64,000 nucleotides of DNA from Chitinophagaceae bacterium (GTDB taxonomy: Bacteria > Bacteroidota > Bacteroidia > Chitinophagales > Chitinophagaceae). This document shows, in pieces, positions 36,156 through 44,145 of the stretch. The DNA lies in NCBI GenBank assembly GCA_027489035.1, contig JAIYAN010000002.1, positions 1 through 64,000 on the forward strand. Direction: 5' to 3'. The first letter of the stretch is position 1; every line of letters starts with the position of its first letter. A model generated the notes under the pieces. That model searched no databases. It had not been told where the DNA came from and saw only the letters and a list, made by a program, of their open reading frames with translations. The position numbers and the translations under genes are program-made.

Positions 36156-37172
36156 TTGAAATACGAAGTTGGCGATAAAATAATTGTGTTGATTTCTGAT
36201 GAAGAAGGAAAAGTAGTAGAAATCATCAATGAAAAGATGGTGATGATTGAGGTGCGTGGCGTGAAATTCCCTGCCTATATGGATCAGATTGATTTTCCTT
36301 ATTTCAAAATGTTTACCCAGAAAAAAGTAGTAGAAAAGAAAAAAATCCACGTTGATAATATCAAGAAAGAAAAACAAAGCACAAGGGTTAAAACGGCAGA
36401 TGGTGTTTTTTTAAACTTCATACCTGTTTATGATAAAGATATTTTTGACGACGATATCGTTGAGAAACTAAAAGTGTATCTCATTAATTTCAACGAAGAA
36501 ACGTATCAGTTTAAATATAACCTTGTATTTGGTGGCGAATCGAGTTTTGATTTGGTGGGAAATATCTATGGGTTGAGCGATTTTTATTTACACGATATCA
36601 ATTTTGAAGACGTTAGTGATTCTCCAAGTTTTGAATTTGAATTTTCATTGGCAGATGCTAATCCTAAAAAAACGCCTTATTTTGAACGATTATTAAAACT
36701 CAGGGGCAAACAAATTTTTAAAAAAATCGAAGAGTTAAAAGAAACAGGAGCTGCCTCATTTTCTTTTGAATTGTTTTTGCATTATCCAGATAAAGTTTTT
36801 GAGGAAGAAAAACTGGATTTGTCTAAGTTAAACAATGCAGGCTTTAAAATTTATGACATTTCCAAAGTGAAATCATATTTACAACCGGCAAGAACGGTAG
36901 TTGATTTGCATATTGAAAAGTTAGTAGATAATTGGTCGCATCTGTCTAATCTAGAAATCCTAGATATTCAGCTGGACAATTTTGAAAAATATTTTGAGTT
37001 GGCTGTATTACATCGTCAACATTCGTTGGTCATCATTCATGGGGTAGGAGAAGGTAAATTGAAAAATGAAATCCATGAATTATTAAAACCAAGAGCTACA
37101 GTAAAATCGTTTGTAAACCAATATCATCACCTTTACGGATATGGTGCAACAGAGATATTTTTCAATGTTTAA
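36156..37172 (+). CDS. DUF2027 and Smr-domain protein
   Basis: 338 residues, TTG start. N-terminal SH3-like part (YEVGDKIIVLISDEEGKVVEI), a middle beta-sandwich domain of the DUF2027 type, and a C-terminal Smr domain at about 245-338 with VVDLHIEKLV and the IIHGVGEGKLKNEI loop, the nuclease core related to MutS2. There is no ATPase part. Probable nucleic-acid nicking or ribosome-linked role, by analogy with free-standing Smr proteins; unproved. Confidence 0.83.
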   Translation: MKYEVGDKIIVLISDEEGKVVEIINEKMVMIEVRGVKFPAYMDQIDFPYFKMFTQKKVVEKKKIHVDNIKKEKQSTRVKTADGVFLNFIPVYDKDIFDDDIVEKLKVYLINFNEETYQFKYNLVFGGESSFDLVGNIYGLSDFYLHDINFEDVSDSPSFEFEFSLADANPKKTPYFERLLKLRGKQIFKKIEELKETGAASFSFELFLHYPDKVFEEEKLDLSKLNNAGFKIYDISKVKSYLQPARTVVDLHIEKLVDNWSHLSNLEILDIQLDNFEKYFELAVLHRQHSLVIIHGVGEGKLKNEIHELLKPRATVKSFVNQYHHLYGYGATEIFFNV

Positions 37173-37178
37173 TTTATA

Positions 37179-38141
37179 TTAATTCAATCTTCTTTTTTTT
37201 ATCATCCCGCCTTTCATGTCTTTTATGCTGTTCATAAATACAAAGGCATCGGGATCTATTTTTTCAATTTCTTTTTTGAGTTTATTTACTTCAAGTCGGG
37301 TGATGATGGTGTAAACAATTTTCATCTCGTATAACTTTTCACCACTTTTACCAAAACCACGCTCTCCCTTATATACCGTAACACCACGTCCCAGTTCGTT
37401 TGTAATCATTTGTATTATATTCTCTTCTTTTATTGAAATGATGGTAACGCCAGTGTATTCTTCAATTCCTTCGATTAAAAAATCAACTGTTTTTGAAGCT
37501 GCAAAATAAGTGAGTATGGCATAAAGCGCAGTTTCTACAGAAATCACCCAAGCTGCAAAAGAGAAAATTATTATGTTGATACTCAGAATAATATCTCCAA
37601 TTGAAATCCCTATTTTTTTACTTAAAGCAATAGCCAACACTTCTGAACCATCAATAACTGCACCACCACGCATGGTTAATCCTACACCTGCACCAAGAAA
37701 AAATCCACCAAAAACGGAGATTAATAATTTGTCGTTTGTAATATGTGGATATGGGAAAATAGCAACACAAATAGCGAGGCCTGCAATTGCACAACAAGTT
37801 TTAATGGCAAACTCTTTGCTGATAATATTTTTACCGATTATAATAAAGGGAATATTAATTAAAACAATAATCAATGGCAAATTAATAGCAAAAATTTGAT
37901 TGGCTAATAACGACAATCCCATCGTACCACCATCAATAAAATGACTGGGCATTAAAAAGCCTTTCAACCCAAAACCAGCCGAAATTATACCCAACAAAAT
38001 CAATGTTATATCAAAGCATAATAACTTAAAACCAACCGCTTTTTTATTATCATTTCTTTTTTGAGAGAAATAATTTTCAGAATAGTCAGACTGAGACTTT
38101 TCTGTTTTATTATTGATTAATCCCGTTATCTGTTTTGTCAT
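37179..38141 (-). CDS. YitT-family membrane protein
   Basis: 320 residues. A polar N-terminus (about 40) is followed by five or six membrane segments (LLCFDITLILLGIISAGFG, LSLLANQIF, GGFFLGAGVGLTMRGGAVIDGSEVLAI) and a C-terminal soluble DUF2179 domain of about 80 residues (GVTIISIKEENIIQMI, GERGFGKSGEKLYEMKIVYTIITR, FVFMNSIKDMKGG). Function of YitT proteins is not established. It converges with the Smr gene (6-base gap). Confidence 0.88.
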   Translation of the reverse strand: MTKQITGLINNKTEKSQSDYSENYFSQKRNDNKKAVGFKLLCFDITLILLGIISAGFGLKGFLMPSHFIDGGTMGLSLLANQIFAINLPLIIVLINIPFIIIGKNIISKEFAIKTCCAIAGLAICVAIFPYPHITNDKLLISVFGGFFLGAGVGLTMRGGAVIDGSEVLAIALSKKIGISIGDIILSINIIIFSFAAWVISVETALYAILTYFAASKTVDFLIEGIEEYTGVTIISIKEENIIQMITNELGRGVTVYKGERGFGKSGEKLYEMKIVYTIITRLEVNKLKKEIEKIDPDAFVFMNSIKDMKGGMIKKRRLN

Positions 38142-38296
38142 TTACATTATTTACAATTCAAATTTCATCAATTAAAACACAAAAACCTTTTTTTAAATTA
38201 AAATTTTAAAAGTAGTTCCAATATTTTTTTCTTTTTGATTTTATAATTTTCACTTTTCACTTTTAAAATTTCAATATTATAAAAGATAAATTGACA

Positions 38297-38305
38297 TACA
38301 TTTAC
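38297..38305 (+). promoter_or_regulatory. -7 promoter box of rnpB
   Basis: TACATTTAC lies 13 bases (first base to first base) before the 5' strand of the P1 helix. Since the RNase P RNA 5' end is set by its fold, this gives a ruler for the other promoter boxes. Confidence 0.6.
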
Positions 38306-38309
38306 AAAT

Positions 38310-38679
38310 ACTATCAGCCGGTTATCGCTCTGTTTAATCAGAGAGGAAAGTCCGGACAGCAAAGGGCAGCATACCGGTTAATGGCCGGCTTCTTTGAAAA
38401 AAGAAAGAGAAAGTGCCACAGAAAATAACTGTCTCAATTTATTGGGATGAGGGTGAAAACGTGAGGTAAGAGCTCACGGTAAGGTATAGTAATATATTTT
38501 ACGGGTAAACCTTATGCGCTGTAATGCCACGTATATCAATGTTTGAGAGCGGCTCGCTCAAATTCAGTAATGATGCATTGAAGGGTAGGCAGCAAGATTG
38601 GGTTAGTAATAACTCAGCCAGATAAATGATAACCACCGTTGTTTACAATGGATACAGAATCCGGCTTATGGCTGATAGT
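38310..38679 (+). ncRNA. rnpB: RNase P RNA (bacterial type A)
   Basis: The catalytic RNA that trims tRNA 5' ends. The 5' strand ACTATCAGCC pairs perfectly with the 3' strand GGCTGATAGT to make P1. Conserved regions are in order: GAGGAAAGTCCGGAC (CR-I, from 38342), GAGGGTGAAAACG, GGGTAAACC, and CAGAATCCGGCTTA (CR-V, from 38656). The length of 370 bases fits type A. A run of eight T residues follows directly. The only structured RNA gene found in the window. Confidence 0.96.
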
Positions 38680-38690
38680 ATTTTTTTTAA

Positions 38691-38744
38691 GGTTTAATAC
38701 GCTTCGCTGGTTTAATGAGGGTATAATGGTTTAAGGTTGGAAGC
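38691..38744 (+). repeat. GCTTCGCTGGTTTAA repeat family, copy A
   Basis: Core GCTTCGCTGGTTTAATGAGG followed by TATAATGGTTTAAGGTTGGAAGC, starting just after rnpB. About 50 bases are nearly the same as copy B. Confidence 0.7.
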
Positions 38745-38795
38745 ATTTTCCTTTTGTGTTTATAATACCCTTATAGGATGTGTGGTTAGGAAAAT

Positions 38796-38848
38796 GTTTA
38801 AATCGCTTTGCTGGTTTAATGAGGGTTTAATGGTTTAAGGTTGGAAGC
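38796..38848 (+). repeat. GCTTCGCTGGTTTAA repeat family, copy B
   Basis: GCTTTGCTGGTTTAATGAGG and TTTAATGGTTTAAGGTTGGAAGC, a direct repeat of copy A at a distance of 105 bases. Confidence 0.7.
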
Positions 38849-39059
38849 TATTTTTCATTTTAGCCCTTTTCTCCGAATTATTTTTTTATAGTTTTTTGTT
38901 GATAGTATTTCTCATTTGGATGTGTAAAACCTAATAGAGTGTAGAATTTGTCCTGTCATTTTACAATTTCATTTCTTAAGATATTTATAATTGTCCACGG
39001 TTTCAACCGTGGGTGGAAGTGCAACACATAAAAAAACACCATCAACAAAACATCTATCA
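38849..39059. other. Spacer between repeat copies, no gene seen
   Basis: About 210 bases, T-rich, with no open frame of note. It contains the small palindrome at 38995-39012. Nothing else is recognisable. Confidence 0.5.
38995..39012. repeat. Palindrome CCACGGTTTCAACCGTGG
   Basis: Eight-base arms around TC; the same core (with GA in the middle) is at 47593-47618. No T-tract follows, so it is listed as a repeat and not a terminator. Confidence 0.6.
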
Positions 39060-39060
39060 A

Positions 39061-39115
39061 CCCTTAAACCAGCGAAGTGTTTTAAACCATTAAACCAGCG
39101 AAGCGGATTGAACCT
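39061..39115 (-). repeat. GCTTCGCTGGTTTAA repeat family, inverted double copy C
   Basis: Two inverted cores TTAAACCAGCGAAG at 39064 and 39091, ending 6 bases before the stop codon of the S46 peptidase gene. With copies A and B it makes an inverted-repeat-flanked block over the whole spacer. Confidence 0.65.
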
Positions 39116-39121
39116 TTCCTC

Positions 39122-41272
39122 CTACTTCCTCACCAATTTCATCTCCTCAATTAAATGATGAGCACCAGCAAACTTATCGACGATGAATAATACGTAACGA
39201 ATATCAACCATTACATTTCTACAAATGGTAGGATCGTAATTAATATCGCTCATTGTTCCTTCCCATACACGATCAAAATTTAAGCCTACTAAATTCCCTT
39301 TGGCATCTAATGCTGGACTTCCAGAATTGCCTCCTGTAGTATGATTAGAAGCGATAAAACAAACGGGTTGTTTGCCATTTACGCCATATTGACCAAAATC
39401 TTTTGCATTGTATAAATCGATTAATTTTTGAGGCACATCAAATTCATAATCACCTGGTTTGTATTTTTCCATAATGCCATCCATATAAGTATAGAAATGA
39501 TATTTCATCGCATCTTTTGGCGCATAACCTTTTACTTTACCATATGCTACACGTAGCGTACTGTTTGCATCTGGATAAAATCTTTTATTATTGAAAACGG
39601 TCAATTGTGCCTCCATATAATTTCTTTGCAATTTGTTTATTTTACCTTGCATATCTACAACATAGCTAGAGGTTTCTTTTATGTACGTATTGTACATACT
39701 TAAATACAACAAAAATGCAGGGTCATTTTTTATTAAATCCATTGCAACCATCGGACTATTTTCAAACATATTTTTTATGTTTTCAATATTGGTTAGTTTT
39801 GAACTTGCATAAATGAAATCGGCAACTTTATTGATGTCTTTATACTCATTTATAAGTTCTAACAACTTCGGAGAAATGTATTCTGCTTTTTGATCATTTA
39901 CATACAAATTCATTAAGGTTGCAAATAGCTTTTTATCTACGGCAGGATCAAATTCTTTTAAGATGTCTTCAACTTTTTCGATTGCTTCCTGATTTTTTTT
40001 ATTGTTGGATGCGCTGTCATTGGAATACGATTTAAATAATCCATTGAAAGTTGAAGCTATATTAAACATTTCAATTCTGGGCACAATTTCATTGTAATAA
40101 TCCCTTGACACAATTAATGGTTCTAAATCGCCATAAGCTTTTGATAAATCATCCAAAATGTTCCCGTAATTATTTTGCCATTCTGCATTATTATAGATCA
40201 ATTTCTTGAACTCAACTTCATAATCCAATTTCTTTTTTATGCCATTTGATTTTTGTAAACCCAATAATTCTCCTTGCCATTTTTTATATGCGTTTTCAAT
40301 ATTTGCATACTTAGCAGCATATTTAATTTTTATGAGTTCGTCTTTTCTCATGTAACCGCCCATTACATCTAAAACTTGATGACGAATTTTTATTTTTGCT
40401 GGATTGCTAATTTCCATGATTTGCTTTATCGCATAAGAAGGTAAGTATTCATTGGTACGTCCAGGAAATCCCATTACCATGGTGAAATCATTTTCTTTTA
40501 ATCCTTTTAATGAAATATTGAGAGAACGCTTAGGAACATAAGGAACATTATCTGGAGAATAATTCGCTGGTTTATTGTTTTTGTCTGCATAAATTCTAAA
40601 CATCGAAAAATCACCAGTATGCCTTGGCCACATCCAATTGTCGGTATCTTTTCCAAAATTACCAATAGAGGCGGGAGGAGCACCTACCAATCGAACGTCT
40701 TTATACGTTTCTGTAACAAATAAATAATATTTGTTGCCATCAAAAAATGAACGAACAATGATGTCTTGATAAGTTTCTTTTTTGTACTCTTTTTTAATTT
40801 GTACAATGTTTTTTTCAATCAGTGCTTGTCTATCTTTTTCAGATAAATCTTTTGAAACACCACTTAAAACTTGATTGGTGTAGTCTTCTATATTTATAAT
40901 AAAAGATACAAACAAACCAGGATTTTTAATTTCTGCATTGTTATTTGCTGCCCAAAAACCATTTTTGATATAATTATTTTCCAAAGTTGAATGGTTTTGA
41001 ATGGCATCAAAACCACAATGGTGATTGGTGAGGATTAATCCTTTGTCGGATATCACTTCTGCGGTACAAAATCCGCCTAAACTTACGATGGCATCTTTCA
41101 AACTGCTTTTATTGATATCGTAAATGTCTTTGGCACGAAGCTTCATACCCATTTTACGCATTTCCTTTTCATTTAACATTTGCAACAATTGTGGCAACCA
41201 CATGCCTTCATCAGCCTTGGTTTGAACAGATAAAAATAAAATGGCAATAAATCCTAGAATAATCTTTTTCAT
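39122..41272 (-). CDS. S46 dipeptidyl peptidase, DPP11-like (Asp/Glu-specific)
   Basis: 716 residues with signal peptide (MKKIILGFIAILFLSVQTKA) and mature start DEGMWLPQLL. The S46 catalytic His is in LTNHHCGFDAIQ and the Ser at about 650 in GGNSGSP. Position about 668 is Arg in GLNFDRVWEG; this site is Arg in DPP11, which cuts acidic dipeptides, and Gly in DPP7. So acidic P1 preference is expected. Periplasmic peptide processing is the likely role. ATG 41272 chosen over an upstream frame start at 41323 because it gives the signal peptide. Confidence 0.92.
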   Translation of the reverse strand: MKKIILGFIAILFLSVQTKADEGMWLPQLLQMLNEKEMRKMGMKLRAKDIYDINKSSLKDAIVSLGGFCTAEVISDKGLILTNHHCGFDAIQNHSTLENNYIKNGFWAANNNAEIKNPGLFVSFIINIEDYTNQVLSGVSKDLSEKDRQALIEKNIVQIKKEYKKETYQDIIVRSFFDGNKYYLFVTETYKDVRLVGAPPASIGNFGKDTDNWMWPRHTGDFSMFRIYADKNNKPANYSPDNVPYVPKRSLNISLKGLKENDFTMVMGFPGRTNEYLPSYAIKQIMEISNPAKIKIRHQVLDVMGGYMRKDELIKIKYAAKYANIENAYKKWQGELLGLQKSNGIKKKLDYEVEFKKLIYNNAEWQNNYGNILDDLSKAYGDLEPLIVSRDYYNEIVPRIEMFNIASTFNGLFKSYSNDSASNNKKNQEAIEKVEDILKEFDPAVDKKLFATLMNLYVNDQKAEYISPKLLELINEYKDINKVADFIYASSKLTNIENIKNMFENSPMVAMDLIKNDPAFLLYLSMYNTYIKETSSYVVDMQGKINKLQRNYMEAQLTVFNNKRFYPDANSTLRVAYGKVKGYAPKDAMKYHFYTYMDGIMEKYKPGDYEFDVPQKLIDLYNAKDFGQYGVNGKQPVCFIASNHTTGGNSGSPALDAKGNLVGLNFDRVWEGTMSDINYDPTICRNVMVDIRYVLFIVDKFAGAHHLIEEMKLVRK

Positions 41273-41278
41273 GTTTTT

Positions 41279-41353
41279 TAATTTAAAATTCAAAAGTAAA
41301 AAGTCAAAATCGTTGATACCCATTTTTTACTTTTTATTTTTTACTTTTTATTT
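41279..41353 (-). repeat. AT-rich intergenic element (AATGGG family), copy 3
   Basis: On the minus strand AAAAAGTAAAAAATGGG, then ATTTTGACTTTTTACTTTTG and AATTTTAAATT, ending 6 bases before the S46 start codon, the same layout as copies 2 and 4. Confidence 0.5.
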
Positions 41354-41355
41354 AA

Positions 41356-41772
41356 TTACTTTATTAACAATTTAGCCAATCGTTTTATTTCTGCAATCTC
41401 AGCATCCGTCAATATTTGATTGTTGGTGCTTTTGGCATGTAAAAATAAGGCCATTTTATGTTGAGGAAATTTTTCCAAAATTTGTTCAATCAAAGGCAAA
41501 ACAGATTCTTTTTTCTCGGGTTCTGGCGCTTTCAAAGGAATATCTGATTTGTATCGAGTTGGCTTCTTTTTAATAATTGCATCTAAAGTGGCCAACTTTG
41601 CGCTAGAAATTATACCGGATTTTTCTGCTTTTGAAAAAAGTCCTTCCAATTGCTTTTTACTTAATCCACCACGATTACAATATTGATCATATAAACTATT
41701 GATAAAAACGGAATCTGGTTTATCAGCTTTCAACGTTTCGAGTATGTTTAATATGATGTTTATCTCTGCCAA
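41356..41772 (-). CDS. Hypothetical protein, 138 residues
   Basis: Soluble, mostly helical, Lys-rich, no signal peptide. N-terminal part (about 1-70) could be a small helical bundle (INSLYDQYCNRGGLSKKQLEGL), then a Pro/Lys linker and a second helical part ending LAKLLIK. I do not recognise the family. It lies upstream of the S46 gene on the same strand, separated by a repeat element. Confidence 0.6.
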   Translation of the reverse strand: MAEINIILNILETLKADKPDSVFINSLYDQYCNRGGLSKKQLEGLFSKAEKSGIISSAKLATLDAIIKKKPTRYKSDIPLKAPEPEKKESVLPLIEQILEKFPQHKMALFLHAKSTNNQILTDAEIAEIKRLAKLLIK

Positions 41773-41864
41773 GGGTTACAAACCTACATATTTTGTTTGA
41801 AAAAGTTTTATTCATTTTTAGGTCTTCATGGACTAGATACTTTTGTTTATGGATTTTTTTCATG

Positions 41865-41936
41865 TCGCACCTACGGAGCTCAAATATCGGTTGTCATTTG
41901 TTTTATGATCATGCCGCCCCGCTGGGGCTTTGATAG
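41865..41936. repeat. Possible intergenic repeat (CACCTACGGAGCT / CCGCTGGGGC words)
   Basis: The GC-richer island with ACCTACGGAGCT and GCCGCCCCGCTGGGGCT stands out in an AT-rich spacer. Similar words occur between genes in many Bacteroidota, from memory; only one copy is in this window. Confidence 0.35.
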
Positions 41937-42000
41937 TACTGATTTTAAAACTGAAAAACCTTGATGGACAAAATGATGCTTTTATATTAAGCTTTAAAAT

Positions 42001-42038
42001 AAAAAATAAAGGCCCGAAATTTCGAGCCTTTATTTTTT
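42001..42038. terminator. Terminator after lpdA (works on both strands)
   Basis: Near-perfect 19-base inverted repeat with one mismatch (AAATAAAGGCCCGAAA with TTTCGAGCCTTTATTT) flanked by A and T tracts, 30 bases beyond the lpdA stop. Confidence 0.8.
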
Positions 42039-42067
42039 ATTTTCAATTTTATGATTTCACCTATAAA

Positions 42068-43456
42068 TTAAATATCAATAGCTTCCCCATAAGCAGCTGC
42101 GGTTGCTTCTTTTAAGCCTTCACTCATTGTTGGATGAGGATGAACAGCATTTAGAATTTCATGCGCGGTAGTTTCTAATTTACGCGCTACAACAGCTTCT
42201 GCAATCATCTCTGTTACGTTGTTTCCAATCATATGACAACCTAAGAATTCGCCGTATTTAGCATCGTAAATTACTTTTACAAATCCTTCTGTTGTTCCTC
42301 CTGCTACTGCTTTTCCGCTTGCTATAAATGGGAATTTACCTACTTTAATTTCATATCCAGCTTCTTTTGCTGCTTTTTCAGTATATCCTACAGATGCAAT
42401 TTCTGGAGAAGTGTACGTACAACCCGGAATATTGTTGTAATCCATTGGTTCTGGCTTATGACCGCTTAAATGTTCTGCTGCATTGATACCTTCTTTTGCC
42501 GCAACGTGAGCCAAAGCTTGTCCTGGTGTGCAATCACCGATGGCATACAATCCAGCTACACTTGTTTGTTGATTTGCATCTACAATAATTTTTCCTTTGT
42601 CTGTTTTTACACCCAAAGATTCCAATCCAATATTTTCGATATTGGCTACAACACCAACTGCACTTAACAAAATATCAGCTTCCAATACCACATCACCAGT
42701 TGCTGTTTTTATTGTTGCTTTTACACCAGTTCCAGAAGTATCCACTTTAGTTACTTCACTGTTGGTCATGATGGTCATGCCTTGTTTTTTAAATTGCTTT
42801 TCCATTTCCTTGCTGATGTCTTCATCTTCAACAGGAACGATGCGTGGCATAAATTCTACAATCGTTACTTGAGTACCCATACTATTGTAGAAATATGCAA
42901 ACTCACATCCAATGGCTCCGCTTCCACAAATAATCATGCTTTTTGGTTGCGTAGGCAATGACATAGCTAATCTATATTCAATAATTTTCTTTCCATCGAT
43001 AGGCATCGTAGGCAATTGACGTGCTCTTCCACCAGTTGCTATAATGATGTTTTTTGCTTCAAGAATTTGTTTGCTATTATCAGCAGCTGTCACTTCTAAT
43101 TTATTTGAAGCAATCAACTTTCCATTACCCATGATTACATCAATCTTATTCTTCTTCATCAAAAATTGGATGCCTTTGCTCATTTTATCAGCTACACCGC
43201 GACTGCGTTTGATAACGTTTTCAAACTCGGCAATTGCTGAATCTATTTTAATGCCATAGTCAGCTGCATGTTTTGTATACTCAAATACTTGAGCACTTTT
43301 CAATAGTGCTTTTGTAGGAATACAACCCCAGTTTAAGCAGATACCGCCCAAACTTTCTCTTTCTACAATAGCTACTTTTTTACCCAATTGACTAGCTCTG
43401 ATTGCTGCAGGATATCCACCTGGACCACTGCCTAAAACGATTACGTCGTATGTCAT
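42068..43456 (-). CDS. lpdA: Dihydrolipoyl dehydrogenase (E3)
   Basis: 462 residues, FAD enzyme that reoxidises dihydrolipoamide in the 2-oxoacid dehydrogenase complexes. FAD-binding GSGPGGYPAAIRA, redox disulfide GGICLNWGCIPTKAL, NAD-binding GSGAIGCEFA, AIGDCTPGQALAHVA, and the C-terminal active site His-Glu in HPHPTMSEGLKEA. The E1 beta (52071) and E2 (60231) genes are elsewhere in this window. ATG 43456 was chosen; the TATTTTCGC box at 43482-43490 lies between it and the longer frame start. Confidence 0.95.
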   Translation of the reverse strand: MTYDVIVLGSGPGGYPAAIRASQLGKKVAIVERESLGGICLNWGCIPTKALLKSAQVFEYTKHAADYGIKIDSAIAEFENVIKRSRGVADKMSKGIQFLMKKNKIDVIMGNGKLIASNKLEVTAADNSKQILEAKNIIIATGGRARQLPTMPIDGKKIIEYRLAMSLPTQPKSMIICGSGAIGCEFAYFYNSMGTQVTIVEFMPRIVPVEDEDISKEMEKQFKKQGMTIMTNSEVTKVDTSGTGVKATIKTATGDVVLEADILLSAVGVVANIENIGLESLGVKTDKGKIIVDANQQTSVAGLYAIGDCTPGQALAHVAAKEGINAAEHLSGHKPEPMDYNNIPGCTYTSPEIASVGYTEKAAKEAGYEIKVGKFPFIASGKAVAGGTTEGFVKVIYDAKYGEFLGCHMIGNNVTEMIAEAVVARKLETTAHEILNAVHPHPTMSEGLKEATAAAYGEAIDI

Positions 43457-43481
43457 AAGTTTTGATTTTTTATAATTGTAT

Positions 43482-43490
43482 GCGAAAATA
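43482..43490 (-). promoter_or_regulatory. -7 promoter box of lpdA
   Basis: Minus strand TATTTTCGC, the TTCGC variant of the box; the predicted leader before ATG 43456 is about 21 bases. Confidence 0.45.
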
Positions 43491-43567
43491 ACTTGAAATA
43501 GGGGATTGACCAAAATCAAAATACTGGGAACGTTTACGAAACTCTATAATTGGCCTTTTTTTTCCTT

Positions 43568-43576
43568 TAATTTTAC
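43568..43576 (+). promoter_or_regulatory. -7 promoter box of the tlpA-like gene
   Basis: TAATTTTAC starts exactly 13 bases before ATG 43581, so by the rnpB ruler the mRNA starts on the start codon. Confidence 0.5.
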
Positions 43577-43580
43577 AAAT

Positions 43581-44072
43581 ATGAATAAAATAATTGCAAT
43601 AATCCTTTTAAGTTGTTGTTTTTTGAATGAAGCTTCGGCACAAAAAGTCCCAAAATGGAAAGTAACTGATTTTAAACATTTTACCGATACTTCCAATTCA
43701 GAATTGATTGTGATTAATTTATGGGCAACCTTTTGCAAACCTTGTGTTGAAGAAATGCCTGATTTGATTCGCGTTTCAGAAAAATACAAAGGAAAACTAA
43801 GTATGGTTTTTGTTAGTTTGGATGCGGAAAAAGATTATCCCCGAAAATTAATTCGTTTTATAAAAAAGCACCACTTTAAGTTTAATGCGGTTTGGCTTGA
43901 TGAAAACAATGCCGATTATTTTTGTCCCGCATTTGATTCATCGTGGAGCGGTTCAATTCCTGCGACCTTATTTATTTCTAAAAAAACGAATTCTAGATTA
44001 TTTATAGAATCGGAAATGAGTGCAAATGAATTTGAACAACATATTCAATCATTTTTAATGGATAAAAAATAA
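43581..44072 (+). CDS. TlpA-like thioredoxin-fold protein
   Basis: 163 residues. Signal peptide (MNKIIAIILLSCCFLNEASA) and a thioredoxin fold with active site WATFCKPCVEEMPDL (CxxC) and cis-Pro region SIPATLFISK. Periplasmic disulfide reductase or thiol-peroxidase role. A frame start at 43506 lies upstream, but ATG 43581 begins the signal peptide and sits on the predicted transcript start. The FtsX-type permease gene follows 73 bases later. Confidence 0.85.
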   Translation: MNKIIAIILLSCCFLNEASAQKVPKWKVTDFKHFTDTSNSELIVINLWATFCKPCVEEMPDLIRVSEKYKGKLSMVFVSLDAEKDYPRKLIRFIKKHHFKFNAVWLDENNADYFCPAFDSSWSGSIPATLFISKKTNSRLFIESEMSANEFEQHIQSFLMDKK

Positions 44073-44145
44073 TCATTTTGATTAAATCTTTAAATCAATA
44101 ACCACAAACATATCATATCAAATTTTAGTGTTGTAATTTAGCATC

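Noticed and set aside
38310..38679. tmRNA or other structured RNA
   Set aside because: CR-I and CR-V motifs and the P1 pairing are those of RNase P RNA.
38680..38690. Stand-alone terminator after rnpB
   Set aside because: There is a T-run but no separate hairpin; the P1 helix itself precedes it, so no distinct terminator was listed.
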